Assembly: GCF_000002235.5 (NCBI RefSeq)
Contig: NW_022145609.1
Coordinates: 22,866,408 to 22,930,407 of the forward strand
Source: Strongylocentrotus purpuratus
Lineage: Eukaryota > Echinodermata > Echinoidea > Camarodonta > Strongylocentrotidae
Length of the DNA stretch: 64,000 nt
Direction: 5' to 3'
Each line of letters begins with the position of its first letter. Positions within the stretch are counted from its first letter, which is position 1. The notes beneath the pieces were generated by a model. It saw only the letters and a list, made by a program, of their open reading frames with translations. It had not been told where the DNA came from and did not search any database. Positions 1-20,395 of this stretch are shown here, one piece after another. Made by a program: the position numbers and the translations under genes.

Positions 1-379
1 ATGTAGTAGAGGCCCTACATTTTACATGTACACATCTAATACAGATTGAATTGCATTGGTGCACATCTGGGGAGCATGCACTGATATGCTTCGCCACCAG
101 AAGGAGTGTAATGCTAATGGTTTCAGAATGTTTCGCTTATTCTGTCTCTGTCTGTCTGCCTGCCTGTCTCTGTCTCTATCCCTCCCTCTCTTTTTCTTTC
201 TCCCCCTCTCTCTCTTTCTCTCTTTCTTTCTCTCTATGTTTCTCCCTCTCTCATTCTACGTGTCTCTTTCTCTGTCACCATCTGTTTTTCCCTCCCCCAC
301 TCTCTATCTCCTTTCTTTATCTACAATATTTCTTTGTTTTGTTTTGCTTTTCTCTCTCCCCCCCCCCCCTCTCTCTCTG

Positions 380-434
<55 letters not shown>

Positions 435-513
435 GTCACATTTTCTGTTTTGCTCTTTCTCTTTTACACTAAACTGACAACCTTTCCTATCTCTTTTTCT
501 CCATCTCTCTCCA

Positions 514-549
<36 letters not shown>

Positions 550-1837
550 GCTGTCTATTAATTCTCTACACCCCTAAGCCCTGGCCTACGCTTACATAGC
601 GCTGACTGATATTCTAATCAGTGATCTAAAATAGACATCATTGGTAGGCATCTGGATTGAGACAACATGTCCAATTGCCTGTGACAGGGAAGGTGATCAA
701 CGCCTCTGCTGAGAGCCAGAAGGGCGTTATCCCATATCATGTCGCACAGACCTAATGCCCTCCTGACTCTCAAAGGTGTACAAACGATACCAAGCCTGTA
801 GGAAGAGCAGTGTAGGGTCTTGAACATGAACGCTAATGTTCCACTGAGTGCTGGCTGGCTTATGTACATGAACATGTATGTTTCACGTCTTGCGCTTCCC
901 CCTCCCACAGCTCCCGAAACGTTCGGAATGTATGTCCCTGATCTGAACTTGAAGAGCTATCTTCAAGTTCACAGAAGATATACAGTAGAGCACATTATTA
1001 ATGTGATGATGAATTTGCTGGAAAATATGATTGTCTTTTTAACATATCTATTTTAATTGTATAGAAAAGTGATTAATGTAAAGCATTGTATGAAAATGAT
1101 CTCTTTCTTTGTTTGGTTGTAACTATTTCTTGTTTATCACTTTGTATCTAATGAAAGGCGCTTCATAAATGTAATATTATTATTACATTCAAATAAACAT
1201 GCATGAGGAAGTAAAATGCAGGAGTGTTCCCCTACATTCCTATATTTGGTTAGCATTTTGTAATGATACACATGTTTAAATTTATACTATTCCAAACGTT
1301 ATAGGAAGGGCATAAGTAGTATTTGCATGATTTGTAAATCAAAGGTCATTGTACTTGCTATAAAGTATGATGGTCCTATTTAATCCTATTTCTCTTTGTT
1401 TGAGGAAATGAATTTTCTGTAAATACATATGCAGTTAGATGTAATTTGACATCAACATGTATGATGTCAATTAATTTGCCTTATATTTCAGTAAGATATT
1501 GTAATTAATATGACCATATATCTCAATTACTACTAGTCGATGGTGAATATTTTCAAGCAACGGTACATGGAGCGATAGTTTTATATTGTGCAAGAGTTCA
1601 GAATTTCCTGTAAAAGCAGGATTACAACATTCTTTCACTTTGGAATTGTTGTGAGGCTTTAGGCCTTCACTTAATCCATATTGCATTTTTATAAGCCCTA
1701 CTGGATTCTCTGTATTTCGATCAATACTCATCTTGCAGAACCTTCGCTCAAGATCTTGGTATATTCATTTATGACGTCTTTTTTAACCATCCCTCCTTCT
1801 CTCTCTCTTTTGTTCCGTTTCGTCTCTCTTCCTGCAG
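1..1837. other. intron sequence upstream of first visible kinase exon
   Basis: This stretch precedes a splice acceptor (CTGCAG, ending at 1837) of the PKA catalytic gene and is therefore probably intronic. It holds a CT-rich microsatellite at about 143-555 and otherwise AT-rich sequence. Open frames here are low-complexity or short, and I see no coding similarity. Upstream kinase exons (glycine loop, catalytic lysine) must lie left of the window. Confidence 0.6.
143..555. repeat. (CT)n microsatellite and CT-rich tract
   Basis: Long pyrimidine tract with uninterrupted CT dinucleotide runs near 380-422 and 510-546, a short CA run at 422-434 and a C run at about 358-370. The serine/leucine/phenylalanine-rich open frames over it come from the repeat and are not genes. 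Confidence 0.95.
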
Positions 1838-9509
<7,672 letters not shown>

Positions 9510-10854
9510 GCCGCCACCCTCCTCTTCTCCACTTCGTTGCCTCCAGGCGCGGGTCTCTTTTGTTCCTCATCCATCGTTAATGGGAGGACGAAACTAACCC
9601 TGTTCCAGTGTTTGGACAAACTCTACTTTTTTTGTTCTCTCTGTGATTTATTATTGTATGTACAAAAAACAAAAAAGATATGATGGAGAAAAAGATGCGA
9701 GGATTGCCATGTACAGAAATTGTTACTCTATTATGAGAGAATTTAAAATGCAGAAGATGAAATTTAATAGATTTAAAAAGTATGAGGATATGAATTTGTG
9801 AAATAGCTTTGTTAAGAAACCATTCTACCTGCCATTACTTTATGTGTGTGCCAAAGGGCGCATGCTGGTGGATAGAAAGGGTATAGTTTTACTCATGGAC
9901 ACACACATGAAATAATATACGTGGGGGTGATGACTTTAGAACGTTTTTTGAAAGACAATCGCAGGTCTCTACCTTGGAATCAACTCTACTCCTCATCGGT
10001 GTGCATGGGGTACATTCAGGCGTATATGTATATTTTCTCATTTCAAGGCAGTTGTCTGATGTTTGCGGGAAAACCTAAGATTGCCCTCACTGTCCAAGCA
10101 CAAATTGAGTTAGATATTGTCAAATGTATTGCCATCTTCTAAATACAAGTATACTTTTCTTCTTCCTTTTTTTTCCCCTCCTTTTTATAGTCTTGCTGTG
10201 TTACAGCAGTAAACATCAATTATTACTATTTTGTTGCCCAAATCGGCGATTAGATTTATGTAATCACTTAGAAACTTGACCTCGACATGCCTACCGTGAA
10301 ATCAATCATTACTTACTTGATTTTTGAAAGAGATGTTAGTGGCTAAAAATAAGGAAGACTACTTTTTAAAAAATGAATTATACAATGGATTGGCATAGAA
10401 ACACTAAAACAGATTCCTGATGTGGTAGTAGCCTATTGCTTTTGTTATTAGGAGAAAGTAAACGAGTCAATTGATGAATCAGTTTATAATTTTTTGGCTA
10501 ATTTGGAGACCATAGGGGAAGAAAAGATGGTTGCCTGTCAGCCATTTTTCATGGCAGTGGAGACTTGAGAGATCTTGTGGCTTTGTTCAAGTCTTGCCCT
10601 GTATTCACCCCTCTCCCCCCCCCCTCCTAAAAAAATGTTGTTTCAAGTGCCCTTCTTTCAAAAGATGCAAACCCTCGTCATTTGTCATTCAATGTGTGCT
10701 CAATAATGGTATTAACTCAACAAGGTTTAAAAAGAAACGGGCAAGTCTGAGCTGTTTTGTTCCTTGCTTTACCGAACACATCCTAGATTTCAGTTCACCT
10801 GTTGACTGTGTAACGGTTATCGCAATCAAACAAAAAATGAGATGCGAGTTTCAT

Positions 10855-11090
10855 GTCTAGTTACGTTCACGATTCCGTAAATACAGTTCACAAATACTTG
10901 ATAACATATGGGACATCTCTTGGACTTGCCCCAATATTCATTATACGTGAATTTCATAATTTGAGTTTTATGTCAAGTTAAGTTCACAGTTCCGTAATAC
11001 AGTTCACCAATACTTGATAACATATGCATATGGGACATCTCTTGGACTTGCCCTAATATTCATCATATACATAAATTTCATAATTGTTAC
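10855..11090. repeat. two-copy ~118-bp tandem duplication
   Basis: Copies start near 10859 and 10978. They share GTTCACGATTCCGTAA or GTTCACAGTTCCGTAA, CAATACTTGATAACATATG, GGGACATCTCTTGGACTTGC and TTTCATAATT. The second copy has a 6-bp CATATG duplication. Confidence 0.85.
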
Positions 11091-13569
11091 GTTTGTTCTG
11101 TCGGCCCTCTCCTCTATTTGTGTTCTGGAGCGACGAAAAGTGCGACAGATTAACATGCTGCTTCAAAGAGCTGCATTCAATATTTTATTCTTTCTTTTCA
11201 TGTAGATATTTCCAATATGCAGATATACAAATATGGAGAATCCACGACATTAAAATGTATACGCAAATCACTCCATTTAGTTTTGGAAATCACAGGAAAA
11301 GTAGGCATATCTTCTGAATGAAAATGAAGTAGAGTTTAGGCCAAACATCTCAATCTCGAGGTCATTTTTATACAAAAGAGGAAGAAAGGGAGACTTTGTT
11401 TTGAATCTGAATCAGGTCGTGTTAATAGTTATATGGATGTATGCTGGTCAGAAAGATAGTGTGTGTTTTCTCTTGACATTTTAAACCAATTTGTTATTCA
11501 ATACTGTCGTCGTGTATCTAGTTATTGCAATTAGCGTTGAATTCACGAGTCTGCCCTCATTTCTTTCTCTGGCACCTACGTTTGTTACCAAGAAGAATTA
11601 AATGGCATTTAAATATATATAAAATGTTGATCGTGATCTTTTTTAATCACACATAACCAATAAGATCCCTAACAACAGATTACAAAGAGATGATAATCAC
11701 TACATACGTAGATAAAATAGTAAAACGTCTAATACATACTCATACTGATTCATTTATATTTTTTGTAATACCTTTTTTCTCAATATCAGTATATGAGTCA
11801 TTTTTGGATGCTTCATTTGTCTGTTACTAAATAAATAGCTTGGTTTTCATCAACAATCCATATGTTTACTTTTTCAGGAGCGTTTATCCGTTCTTTTTTA
11901 TCTAGGTTTTGTAGATAGGACCAAAACTAGGTTTAAACAGATTTTGGAGGAAATATGTACAGATAGACAAGGACAAGTGGTTTGTTGAAAGCTTCAGGAA
12001 TGGAATTTGGGGTGTATGTCATGGCTGTGAAGCCAGAATAGCATTAACTGTTTAATGTGTAAGGTTTAACATCCTTCTGCCTCTAAACAGACAATATTGT
12101 CATGTGGTAGCATATCTGTCAAGTTGATTTCTTGAGGTAAAGCAGTAAACTGAACGCCGTTTTTAGGAATTGTTCTGTTTATGAGAATGCATTTCATTTA
12201 TGTTCCATTCAACCAGTGTGCTAGCTGTCACTGTGCGTAGGTAGAGAAAACATTTTTGTTTATCTCGCTTCACTTTTTTCGTTTAATTTTGACAAAATTG
12301 TCATGAAAATCTTTATGTCAATGTGAACTGTCTGTCTTTTATGTGAACTGTATATGAAACAACATCTTCCACTTTAACAGAAAGAAAAAAAAAATTGACT
12401 TTGCTAGCCACGGACATATTCCAGATTTAGAACCCTACGGTAGTTTAAACTCTTTTGAAGAAACTTACATTTGTGATTGTATCGATGCACGATTAATCTA
12501 GATTTCAATCCTTGCGTGTGCTTTTTGTTTTCACAAAGAGGTCAGTTATATGTTTGGGGGCAAGGGATTTTTTGTGTATGATTGGGGTAGTATCGATGTA
12601 CAGATTAGGAAACATTTGCTGCAATGGGTATTATTCTGTGTGTAGTTTCCCTCAATGTCACGGCGAAACAATCTGTCTGCATATGTTTATACACCAGCCT
12701 CAACCACTAAATGCACAATGCAAAAACAGTGTCAATGTTATAGAGGACGAATGATGTGGTCAATTTAGTCGCAGAGCGTCAGAAAAATGGCTTAGAAGCT
12801 TCCTTGTTTACTTCCCCATAAGATAGAAGTCACAGATTATTCAGGATACTTATTCACTGAAAAAGAAAACAATATATTAATTCATTTATAATACCTTACT
12901 TAATGACCTTTTGATTATCTTGCTGGCAAGATGCAAATTTGCACTTGTAGTGTTCCAAGTTCCCATCATCGTCTTACTTCTTCCATTTCATGCTAGGAGG
13001 TTAAAATTCCACTTGTTGTTGGGTAATCGTTTTTGTTTTCAAGGGGTATACATATTAATGCTATGGGTATTAAACACCAAGAAAGTCAACTTTGGGTAAC
13101 AAGAGTATTAACCATTTGGATAGAAACTTTTCGTTCAAGATAATATTTGTCACATCATTATGTTAAAAGTACATGTCTGTTGTGAGTCAAATGGCCAGTG
13201 ACACATTACTATTCCATGAATATGCTTACCGGTATACGATTTAAGAAGATGAATACTAAACATATACCAAGTTATTGTAAACCTGGAGGCTATTGTTTCA
13301 AACATATTTAGTCCTTTATATATCACACACTGTTGATGATGTTTACATCATACATGTACTATGTACGAATCAACATGTTATCACAGCGTTGCTGCTGCTG
13401 TTTATTCTCAGAATGTGATACTGGTTGTGGTGATGCACATGCAAGCAGTCCGTCAGCATCCTTGCACTGCAAAGCTGTCCGTGTGTGCACATGCAGCCTG
13501 CAAAATGTGGCACTTAACGTACACAGGGGCAGAGGAAACGGGCCCTGTGGGTCGTATTCAAAGGGAATA

Positions 13570-13857
13570 GGCCATTTTCGTAATGTAACCAAGTCCTTGT
13601 GAAGTACCTCAATACAAATGATTTCATTCACTTGATAAGAATAAAAATATTTCAATGGTCAGAATGCAAACTGCATATATTTAGTGTTGCTAGGTAGGGC
13701 AATCCATAATGTTTGTCCTACCTGGCTACAACTAATGTATGCAGTTCTGATTCTGTCTATTGAAATGCTATTATTCCTATCAGGTGAATGAAATACTTCG
13801 TATTGAGGCACTTCACAAAGACTTTGCATTCATTTTGGTTACATTACGAAAATGGCC
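13570..13857. repeat. fold-back repeat with ~115-bp arms
   Basis: The left arm starts GGCCATTTTCGTAATGTAAC and the right arm ends GTTACATTACGAAAATGGCC. The arms also share a GAGGYACTTCACAA-type segment and the CATTCACCTGATA/CACTTGATA region, with scattered mismatches. A central loop carries a smaller hairpin (GCTAGGTAGGGC ... CCTACCTGGC). Looks like a MITE without clear target duplication. Confidence 0.8.
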
Positions 13858-14478
13858 TGTTTACTTCAGTGTTTTTTAGCTTGTGGTGCTTATCCGTAAA
13901 GCTGTGCGTTTTAAACCTAGAATCTAGTACATGTATGTACTGTTCCCACTGCACAGCATGCTGCTCAGTGTCTTTGTAGGGTTATTTCAGTATCATAATT
14001 AGACGTTTTCTATTATTCATGGTATTCTGTTGAAAATTGGAGCATGCTCTAAATCTTCAGACACTATACAGACAGGCATCAACTCTGCCTATTGTGTATC
14101 GGGTTGGTTGAAATGGAGCTGTGCACCACTCATATATTGATAATGTTGATGCTGTGCAGTGGGAGTGTTCCTACTCCCTTCACTATGGGCCTATACATCA
14201 TAGCTTTTTAGAACATATATCAGCTGTAGGAATCGTTCACAATAGAAATCGACTGTAGCATCTGAATAATACATTTATATCAATATTGTTTTTTTTGTAT
14301 AGCTCAAGAAATGTAGATATTTCTATTGGACTTTGTATTCTCATCATTTTGTTTTAATTGGAAGACGTAGTAGTGGCCACACTCTTTCGTGTGCTCGTTC
14401 AGTTGCAGAGGCCACGTCGTGTTAACGCACATGAAATTCAATGTATTGTACAAGTCGAAAACAAGTAATGTCACTGAA

Positions 14479-14484
14479 AATAAA
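14479..14484 (+). terminator. candidate polyadenylation signal for the PKA gene
   Basis: AATAAA in ACTGAAAATAAAGTACC, about 5 kb after the stop codon. Alternatives are at 11830 and 15011. No transcript evidence. Confidence 0.3.
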
Positions 14485-15020
14485 GTACCATGAAAGGTTT
14501 TTAATCATCACTGTATATTTCTAGCAAAAACACTTTGTTGCACTATAGCCACAATTATCTTTGTAAAGTGTGAATATCTTAAAAAATGAGAAAAAAAAGT
14601 ATTTGATGTTTATTATGATTTGTTTTTTCTTCTTGTATTATTGAGGCAGTGATGTACATGTTAGGGAAACAGGGGTATTAAAGAAGTACAGGTTGTTGAG
14701 GTATTGAAAACAATTTTTTTTTTTAAATGATTATTTAGAATTGATGAGTTAAAAATCAGAATTATTCGTGATGTTCATGAAACTGTACATTTGGTGTTCA
14801 CTAGATTATGTCAAAAGTGTTTGTATTATTGCAAATCAATCTGCATGTGGTTTGTAGGTACTTGTTATACCTTGCCGACAGCATGAATGGTTATAATTTA
14901 TATTAAGGTCTTTGTTTCCACTGTTGGCATGTAGCTCTGGAGAATTTTTAAAAATGAAAAGGGGCATATTTCTCTGCCTGTGGGTCCACCATGGACACAA
15001 AAATATATCAAATAAAGGTC

Positions 15021-15931
15021 GATCTGACTTGAAAACCTTTCGGAATGGTGTTGTGTTTTCACTTGCGTGCTGTGTCGTTAAACTTGGTCAAACGGATTGT
15101 TGTTTGTGTTGGTTATTGGAGATTGGTAATTGGATGATTTTTGCCAGGCAAAACAAGGATAACAGGACATTATTTTGAGTAGAACAGTATGTAGAGCAGA
15201 AAAGGGTTCTGCTATTGAATAATTCCTGCCAGTAATTCCTGTCTATCTGTTGTCACTCTTGCTCTTCTGAGGGGATTTTGACATTAACAAGTTCCCAGGA
15301 CACATGAATGCCCTGAATCTAATTATCTAGACCCCAACATGTCAAAGTTTCAACACAGTTCATAAGCATACAGACTCAATCAGGACCCCAATGTGGGGCC
15401 CTGGGCCTCCCTCTTATAAAGAGTTGTGATTGATCCAATTTGATCCAAATCAATCGCAAGTCCACAATGCTATCCCCTATTTCTCATGTACATAGTTGTG
15501 ATTCATATTAATCGCGTATGAGTTGCGATTAATATCAACGCTCTATAACACAGGGTCCTAGTTGAAATATTTTCAGAAACAAATATGTATCTGCTATGAG
15601 CTGGTTAAAATTGAGGGTCATGAGGCAGAGAGATCAATATAAGCCAGTTTGTAGATACTATATGAACGCGGGCAGATAAAGGTCATTGCCACGAAATTAG
15701 ACGTGTTTTATAAAAGTTATGTAATCATTTATTCAAATCATTTATTATGCACCAACAGTGCATTGTATGATGCATGGGTGGAAGTACTCTTTCCTAGAGG
15801 GCAAACGAAGGTAGATTCATGAAGCATCTCCGTCACCTTGGCAGTGATTGATAATGTGGATATTTGGGGTTATTTGCACCATGTGCTATCTATGACCTGG
15901 TCTGTTCTGAAGTTGCAGAGGTCAGAAGACA
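15021..15931. other. intergenic stretch, nothing recognised
   Basis: AT-rich DNA without a frame, RNA gene or clear repeat that I can recognise, apart from short GATTGATCC/AATCGC-type internal repeats near 15425-15540. Confidence 0.5.
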
Positions 15932-16479
15932 TTAAAGGGGAAGTCCACCCTGAAATTAAGTTAGTTTTAATAGGAGTAGAAAAATGAGAGAAACAAGTCA
16001 GTGAAAGTTTGAGCAAATTCCGATTAAAAATAAGGAAGTTAGGATTTTTGAAGTTGTGATCAATCAAACACAAATTGGCAACTCTATGACATATCATGCA
16101 AGCTCAACTTCCATTTGCTCAGTACTAAAAAAATCTAAAATTTTCATTTTCCCTCAAGAAAAATTTCAACCATACATGCACCCTAAATATAATAATTGCA
16201 AATATGTTTCTATACTCCCCCTGCAAGGAACAAATATATATTCCGTCATCAGTAACGAAGAAAACATGATTTTATGGAATATTATGCACAAAGCAAATGA
16301 AGGAGAGCTCGTATAATAAGTCACAGAGTTGCCAATTTGTATTTGATTGATCACAACTTCAATAATTCATAACTTTCTTATTTTCATTCAGAATTTGCTC
16401 AAACTTTTACTCACCTGATTTTCTTATTATTCTGCCTCTATCGAAACAAACTTATTTTGGGGGTGGACTTTCCCTTTAA
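15932..16479. mobile_element. TTAA-flanked MITE, family 3, with long inverted repeats
   Basis: TTAA plus AGGGGAAGTCCACCCTGAAA at the left and GGGGGTGGACTTTCCCT plus TTAA at the right. The inverted arms continue for about 150 bp and include GTTGTGATCAATCAAA with ACAAATTGGCAACTCT, mirrored at 16325-16362. The ~250-bp centre is unique. Confidence 0.85.
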
Positions 16480-17329
16480 GTTATGATCACTAGGATCTCT
16501 TTATAGATTGATTCACACAAGAGAATCAATGGGTACATCATAGACAGTAATCAACCTGCTGTTCAGCAAATGTTGCAGATGGTAAAGAAACTGGGGATGT
16601 GTGAAAGAAGGAAGGAACTATGAAGAGAAAGAGATGGATGGAAAAGAGAGTAAAAGATGAGGTCATTGATTTGCCTTGGTAACGATGGTTAAAAATGGCA
16701 CACCACACCAGCAGAAGGGGACCTTACAGTCAAGAAGAATATTTCATCATTTAAAAAAAAAATCTCCTATGAGGGATAAATCTCTTATTTAGTGATAAGA
16801 ATTTCTAAATGTGGTTTAGTAAAATACATCTACTTCTGAACTCTTTCTCCCCCCCCCCCCCCCCCCATTTGAAAAATTATAGCAATTTCTCATTTGAAGG
16901 AGTACTCTGGAAAGGCTCTCATAGTTCAATTATGACTAGAAAGAGTTCACAATTTTGAACTAAGTTTTGAATCTCATGTACTTGTATCAGTGTCCAGTTC
17001 TGTACTTTTTTTTTGGGGGGGGGGCAGGGGTCCGACTCCCCCCGAAACCGTGACAAGAAAGAATGAAAAATAAAGGATAAAAGGCAACTAGGGGTGGAAT
17101 TCAATGAAATAAAGAAAAATAAACAAAAGAAAGCTCCCCACCCCATGTCATTATAACAATTGACAATTCATATAATCTCTTCATGACCAGTATTTCTCAT
17201 TATCATTACAACAGTGATCTGTAAAATGACAGGTTTAGTGACCTTATCATAGATTTCTACAATTGTCTGTTTAAGTCCAATTATCTTGAGCCAATCACTT
17301 CCATTCTTTGTACTGTAACCTACTAGTAT
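16480..17329. other. intergenic stretch, nothing recognised
   Basis: Contains homopolymer C (about 16850-16866) and G (about 17016-17023) runs and AT-rich sequence. No gene or clear element seen. Confidence 0.5.
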
Positions 17330-17497
17330 TACAGTGGAACCTCATTGTAAAGAGCTCCGCTATAACGAGGTATCTGTTACAGCAAGGTGATTTTACTGGT
17401 CCCAGCTTTTTGTATTCTTTAGTTTTTATCCTGATAAAACAAGATTCCTGATACAAAAAGGGTCCTAAGGACCTCGTTATAACGAGGTTTCACTGTA
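17330..17497. mobile_element. MITE with TACAGTGGAACCTC termini
   Basis: Imperfect inverted ends TACAGTGGAACCTCATTGTA and TATAACGAGGTTTCACTGTA, 168 bp in all, with internal TATAACGAGGT motifs mirrored. The flanking TA fits a Tc1/mariner-type target. Of a type I know as common in marine invertebrates. Confidence 0.8.
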
Positions 17498-17512
17498 GGC
17501 CCTATGGCACAT

Positions 17513-18206
17513 CACAGTTGGCATATTTCCCGCTTCGGAGGCTTATTTCCCGGACGCCGGGAAATAAGCGGTATTTACCACTTTTTACCGGGAAATACCG
17601 GGAAATATCGGGAAATATATTTTTCCACTCACTTGTTCATAGGGATTGTCCAATATTGAACATAATAACAATGGTGGTGAGTATGGTTGCTCTTGTGTGT
17701 ACTATTTGTGTGTGTGTGCGTGTGTTTGTTCGTGTGTTTGTCTATGTCTGTAATTATGTAATGCTGGAAAAAAATACAGGAAAAAGATACCAAATATACA
17801 CCTAATCTAGATATGATGTTCTTCATTAAAGGGAACCAAAACCTTCATACTAAGTTACTTTTATTGTAAAGTTTAAGATATTTGAATAAAATCAGTGAAA
17901 AATTGAACAAAATCGGGTTGCTAATTACCATATTCATGAATACCTATTAATTAGCATAAGCACAAAATGTCATTTGTTTGGGTGTGTACAATTTTGTATG
18001 CAGTGAGGATTTTATAAATCTGTGTGTTCCTTCTATGAGTATTGTGCTCCTAATTATTTTAGAACAATATTTTCAGTTATGAGGCTAATTTATAAATAGA
18101 TAATTAAAATCATATTTCCTGTTTTTTACATATTTACCAGACGCGCATCTTATTTACCGGACGGTATTTACCGGTATTTACCACCGTAATTTACCGCCCA
18201 ACCCTG
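17513..18206. mobile_element. hAT-like element with 8-bp target duplication TGGCACAT
   Basis: TGGCACAT occurs exactly at 17505-17512 and 18207-18214, bracketing a 694-bp segment. Ends CACAGTTGG and CCAACCCTG are imperfect inverted repeats. Both subterminal regions are rich in ATTTACCGG/CCGGGAAATA units. No transposase frame is present. Confidence 0.75.
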
Positions 18207-18404
18207 TGGCACATTCTCCCGTGATATAATCTCATGATATAATCTCTTTACGATGTCTTCCTTAGATATCTTTGGAGAATGTTTAGTACCTTAAAGTCGC
18301 ACAGAAACGAAGCGGTTGGCTCAAGTTCAGAGCATTTACAGAGACATTTTCATCACCACTTTCACTTAACCTGTTGCACAATAAAAACTAGATGGAATTT
18401 TGAC

Positions 18405-19480
18405 TGCGCGCAGTCAAAAATGATGCCTCCGCCATAGAGCAATTTAAACAAGTTTGGAGTTCAAATCTCCAGTGGTTCTTGAGATATCATAACAATCTCA
18501 ATGTATGGAATTTCATAAGTTGACCTCTGTGACCCTTGACCTTTGACCTGCGTGCTCCAAAATCTAATCAGATTGTCTTCCTATGGTGATACACACTATC
18601 ATTAAGTTTGAAGTTTAAATATCCAGTGGTTCTTGAGATATTATGATATGGTGATACATACTATCATTAAGTTTGAAGTGAAAATTCTCCAGTGGTTCTT
18701 GAGATATCGCGATAACGATCTCAATGTATGGAATTTCATAAGTTGACCTCTGTGACCCTTGACCTTTGACCTACGTGCTCCAAAATCTAATCAGATCGTC
18801 TTCCTATGGTGATACATACTATCCTTAAGTTTGAAGTTTTTACATCTCCAGTGGTTCTTGAGATATCATGATAACAATCTCAATGTATGGAATTTCATAA
18901 GTTGACCTCTATGACCCTTGACCTTTGACCTACGTGCTCCAAAATGTGATCAGATTGTTTTCCTATAGTGATACACACTATCACTAAGTTTGAAGTTTAA
19001 ATCTCCTGTGGTTCTTGAGATATCATGATAACAATCTCAATGTATGGAATTTCATAAGTTGACCTCTGTGACCCTTGACCTTTGACCTACGTGCTCCAAA
19101 ATCTAATCAGATCGTCTTCCTATGGTGATACATACTATCCTTAAGTTTGAAGTTTAAATCTCAAATGGTTCTTCAGATATCGCGCTAACAAACTCAATAC
19201 AAGGAATTTCGTAAGTTGACCTCTGTGACCTGTGACCTTTGACCTACGTACTCCAAAATCTAATCAGATCGTCTTCCTATGGTGATAAATACTATTCCCG
19301 AGTCTTAAGTTTAAATCTTAAATGGTTCTTGAGATATTGTGATAACGGTCAAACGGGACGGACGTACAGACGTACGGACGGACGTACGGACGTACGGACG
19401 GACGTACGGACGTACGGACGTACGGACGGACAACCCGAAAACATGATGCCTCCGGCACCACCTTCGGTGGCGGAGGCATA
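18405..19480. repeat. ~155-bp tandem array with nuclear-receptor half-site clusters
   Basis: Six to seven copies (some truncated) of a unit running from AGTGGTTCTTGAGATATC to CTATGGTGATACATACTATC. Five copies carry TGACCCTTGACCTTTGACC-type blocks (near 18520, 18743, 18903, 19058, 19217). Read on the minus strand, these are AGGTCA half-sites spaced by one base, i.e. DR1-type elements. The array runs into an ACGGACGT minisatellite and ends at a CCTCCGGCACC/GGTGGCGGAGG hairpin near 19450-19477. TGATGCCTCCGCC near 18420 mirrors that end. Confidence 0.85.
19356..19431. repeat. GGACGTAC minisatellite
   Basis: Repeats of GGACGTAC and GGACGGACGTAC. The translated RTDGRTD and VRPSVRP frames on either strand are repeat artefacts. 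Confidence 0.95.
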
Positions 19481-19522
19481 AAAAATATGAATCATCTTGA
19501 CATCTTTCTTCTTTGACCACAT

Positions 19523-19538
19523 TTTATTGATCTTTATT
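19523..19538 (-). terminator. polyadenylation signals for ASF1 (minus strand)
   Basis: TTTATT at 19523-19528 and again at 19533-19538 reads as two AATAAA signals ten bases apart on the minus strand. They lie just before the repeat array and are the best candidate 3' end for the ASF1 transcript, giving a 3' UTR of about 3.3 kb. Confidence 0.5.
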
Positions 19539-20357
19539 AACATGTACAAAAAGAAATGATTTACAGTATGTACAGAAAACTATAGTGTTCTCATAATTAA
19601 TAATAGCTCACTCTCTTTGGCCTTCAAATGCAATACTTTTGACCCATGAAATGTTCTTTTTGAGAATAAAATAGCAATGGTACATGCCGAAGGGTTTGGT
19701 AATGGAACAATTAAATTCTCCTCATCAAGTTGACTGCTTTATGCACCCTGTGCGGTCGCTTCATATTCAAAGGAGTAATGCATGATCACTAGCCAAGTAA
19801 AAAATGACCCCTTTTTTACATACTTTTAAGAAAATATCCACATAATATGACCCCTTTTCCATAAAATCAGGTACAATATGGGATTTGAATAAAACATGGT
19901 TTTGAGTTTAGGTAATGCATATTTTTTTTTAAGCACCCAAATTTTGCAAAATCACTACACACGCATTCACATGTTTTTGTGATATTTCTCTCGCTCTTTC
20001 AAGGATTGCCCTTTTTTAAGTTCCAAGTTTGAGAAATTTCAAAGATCATACCGTAAACATCCCCCCAAATATCTAACTATCATGCATACACGTAGTTAAT
20101 ATGAAGTGATACTACCAAGGTTTTGCATAGGACTCGAGGTGCAGAATATAAACCATCCGTCAGCATACAATCTGAAGTCCGACTGGCTTATAGAATTAGA
20201 ATACACAAGCAAATGCATGTACTTCACATTCGATCAGAGCGAAGAAAGACCATGTACAGAGCTCAGTCCAACAATGTTCCAAATCGAATGAGACTTCAAT
20301 CTCTTTAGCATTCACATGTACATGTATTATGATGTCCTACACATTGTATTTTCGGAA

Positions 20358-20395
20358 CCAGAAGGGCGTTTTACACTGAGTTATAGCCCTTCTGG
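20358..20395. repeat. short hairpin repeat CCAGAAGGGC/GCCCTTCTGG, copy 2
   Basis: Same perfect 10-bp arms as at 4168-4218 with an 18-bp loop, within the presumed ASF1 3' UTR. Confidence 0.6.

Larger units (their letters stand above)
9510..15020 (+). other. probable 3' UTR and downstream region of the PKA catalytic gene
   Basis: Follows the kinase stop codon with no intervening gene and no frame with recognisable similarity. Candidate AATAAA signals occur at 11830-11835, 14479-14484 and 15011-15016; which is used cannot be told from sequence. The region holds a ~118-bp tandem duplication (10855-11090) and a ~288-bp fold-back (13570-13857), both of which would lie in the transcript if a distal signal is used. 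Confidence 0.5.

Noticed and set aside
51..599. Two long overlapping open frames at the left edge (138 and 182 codons)
   Set aside because: They translate a CT microsatellite into Ser/Leu/Phe runs; no real protein signal.
19239..19549. RTDGRTD and VRPSVRP repeat proteins on both strands
   Set aside because: Direct translation of the GGACGTAC minisatellite.
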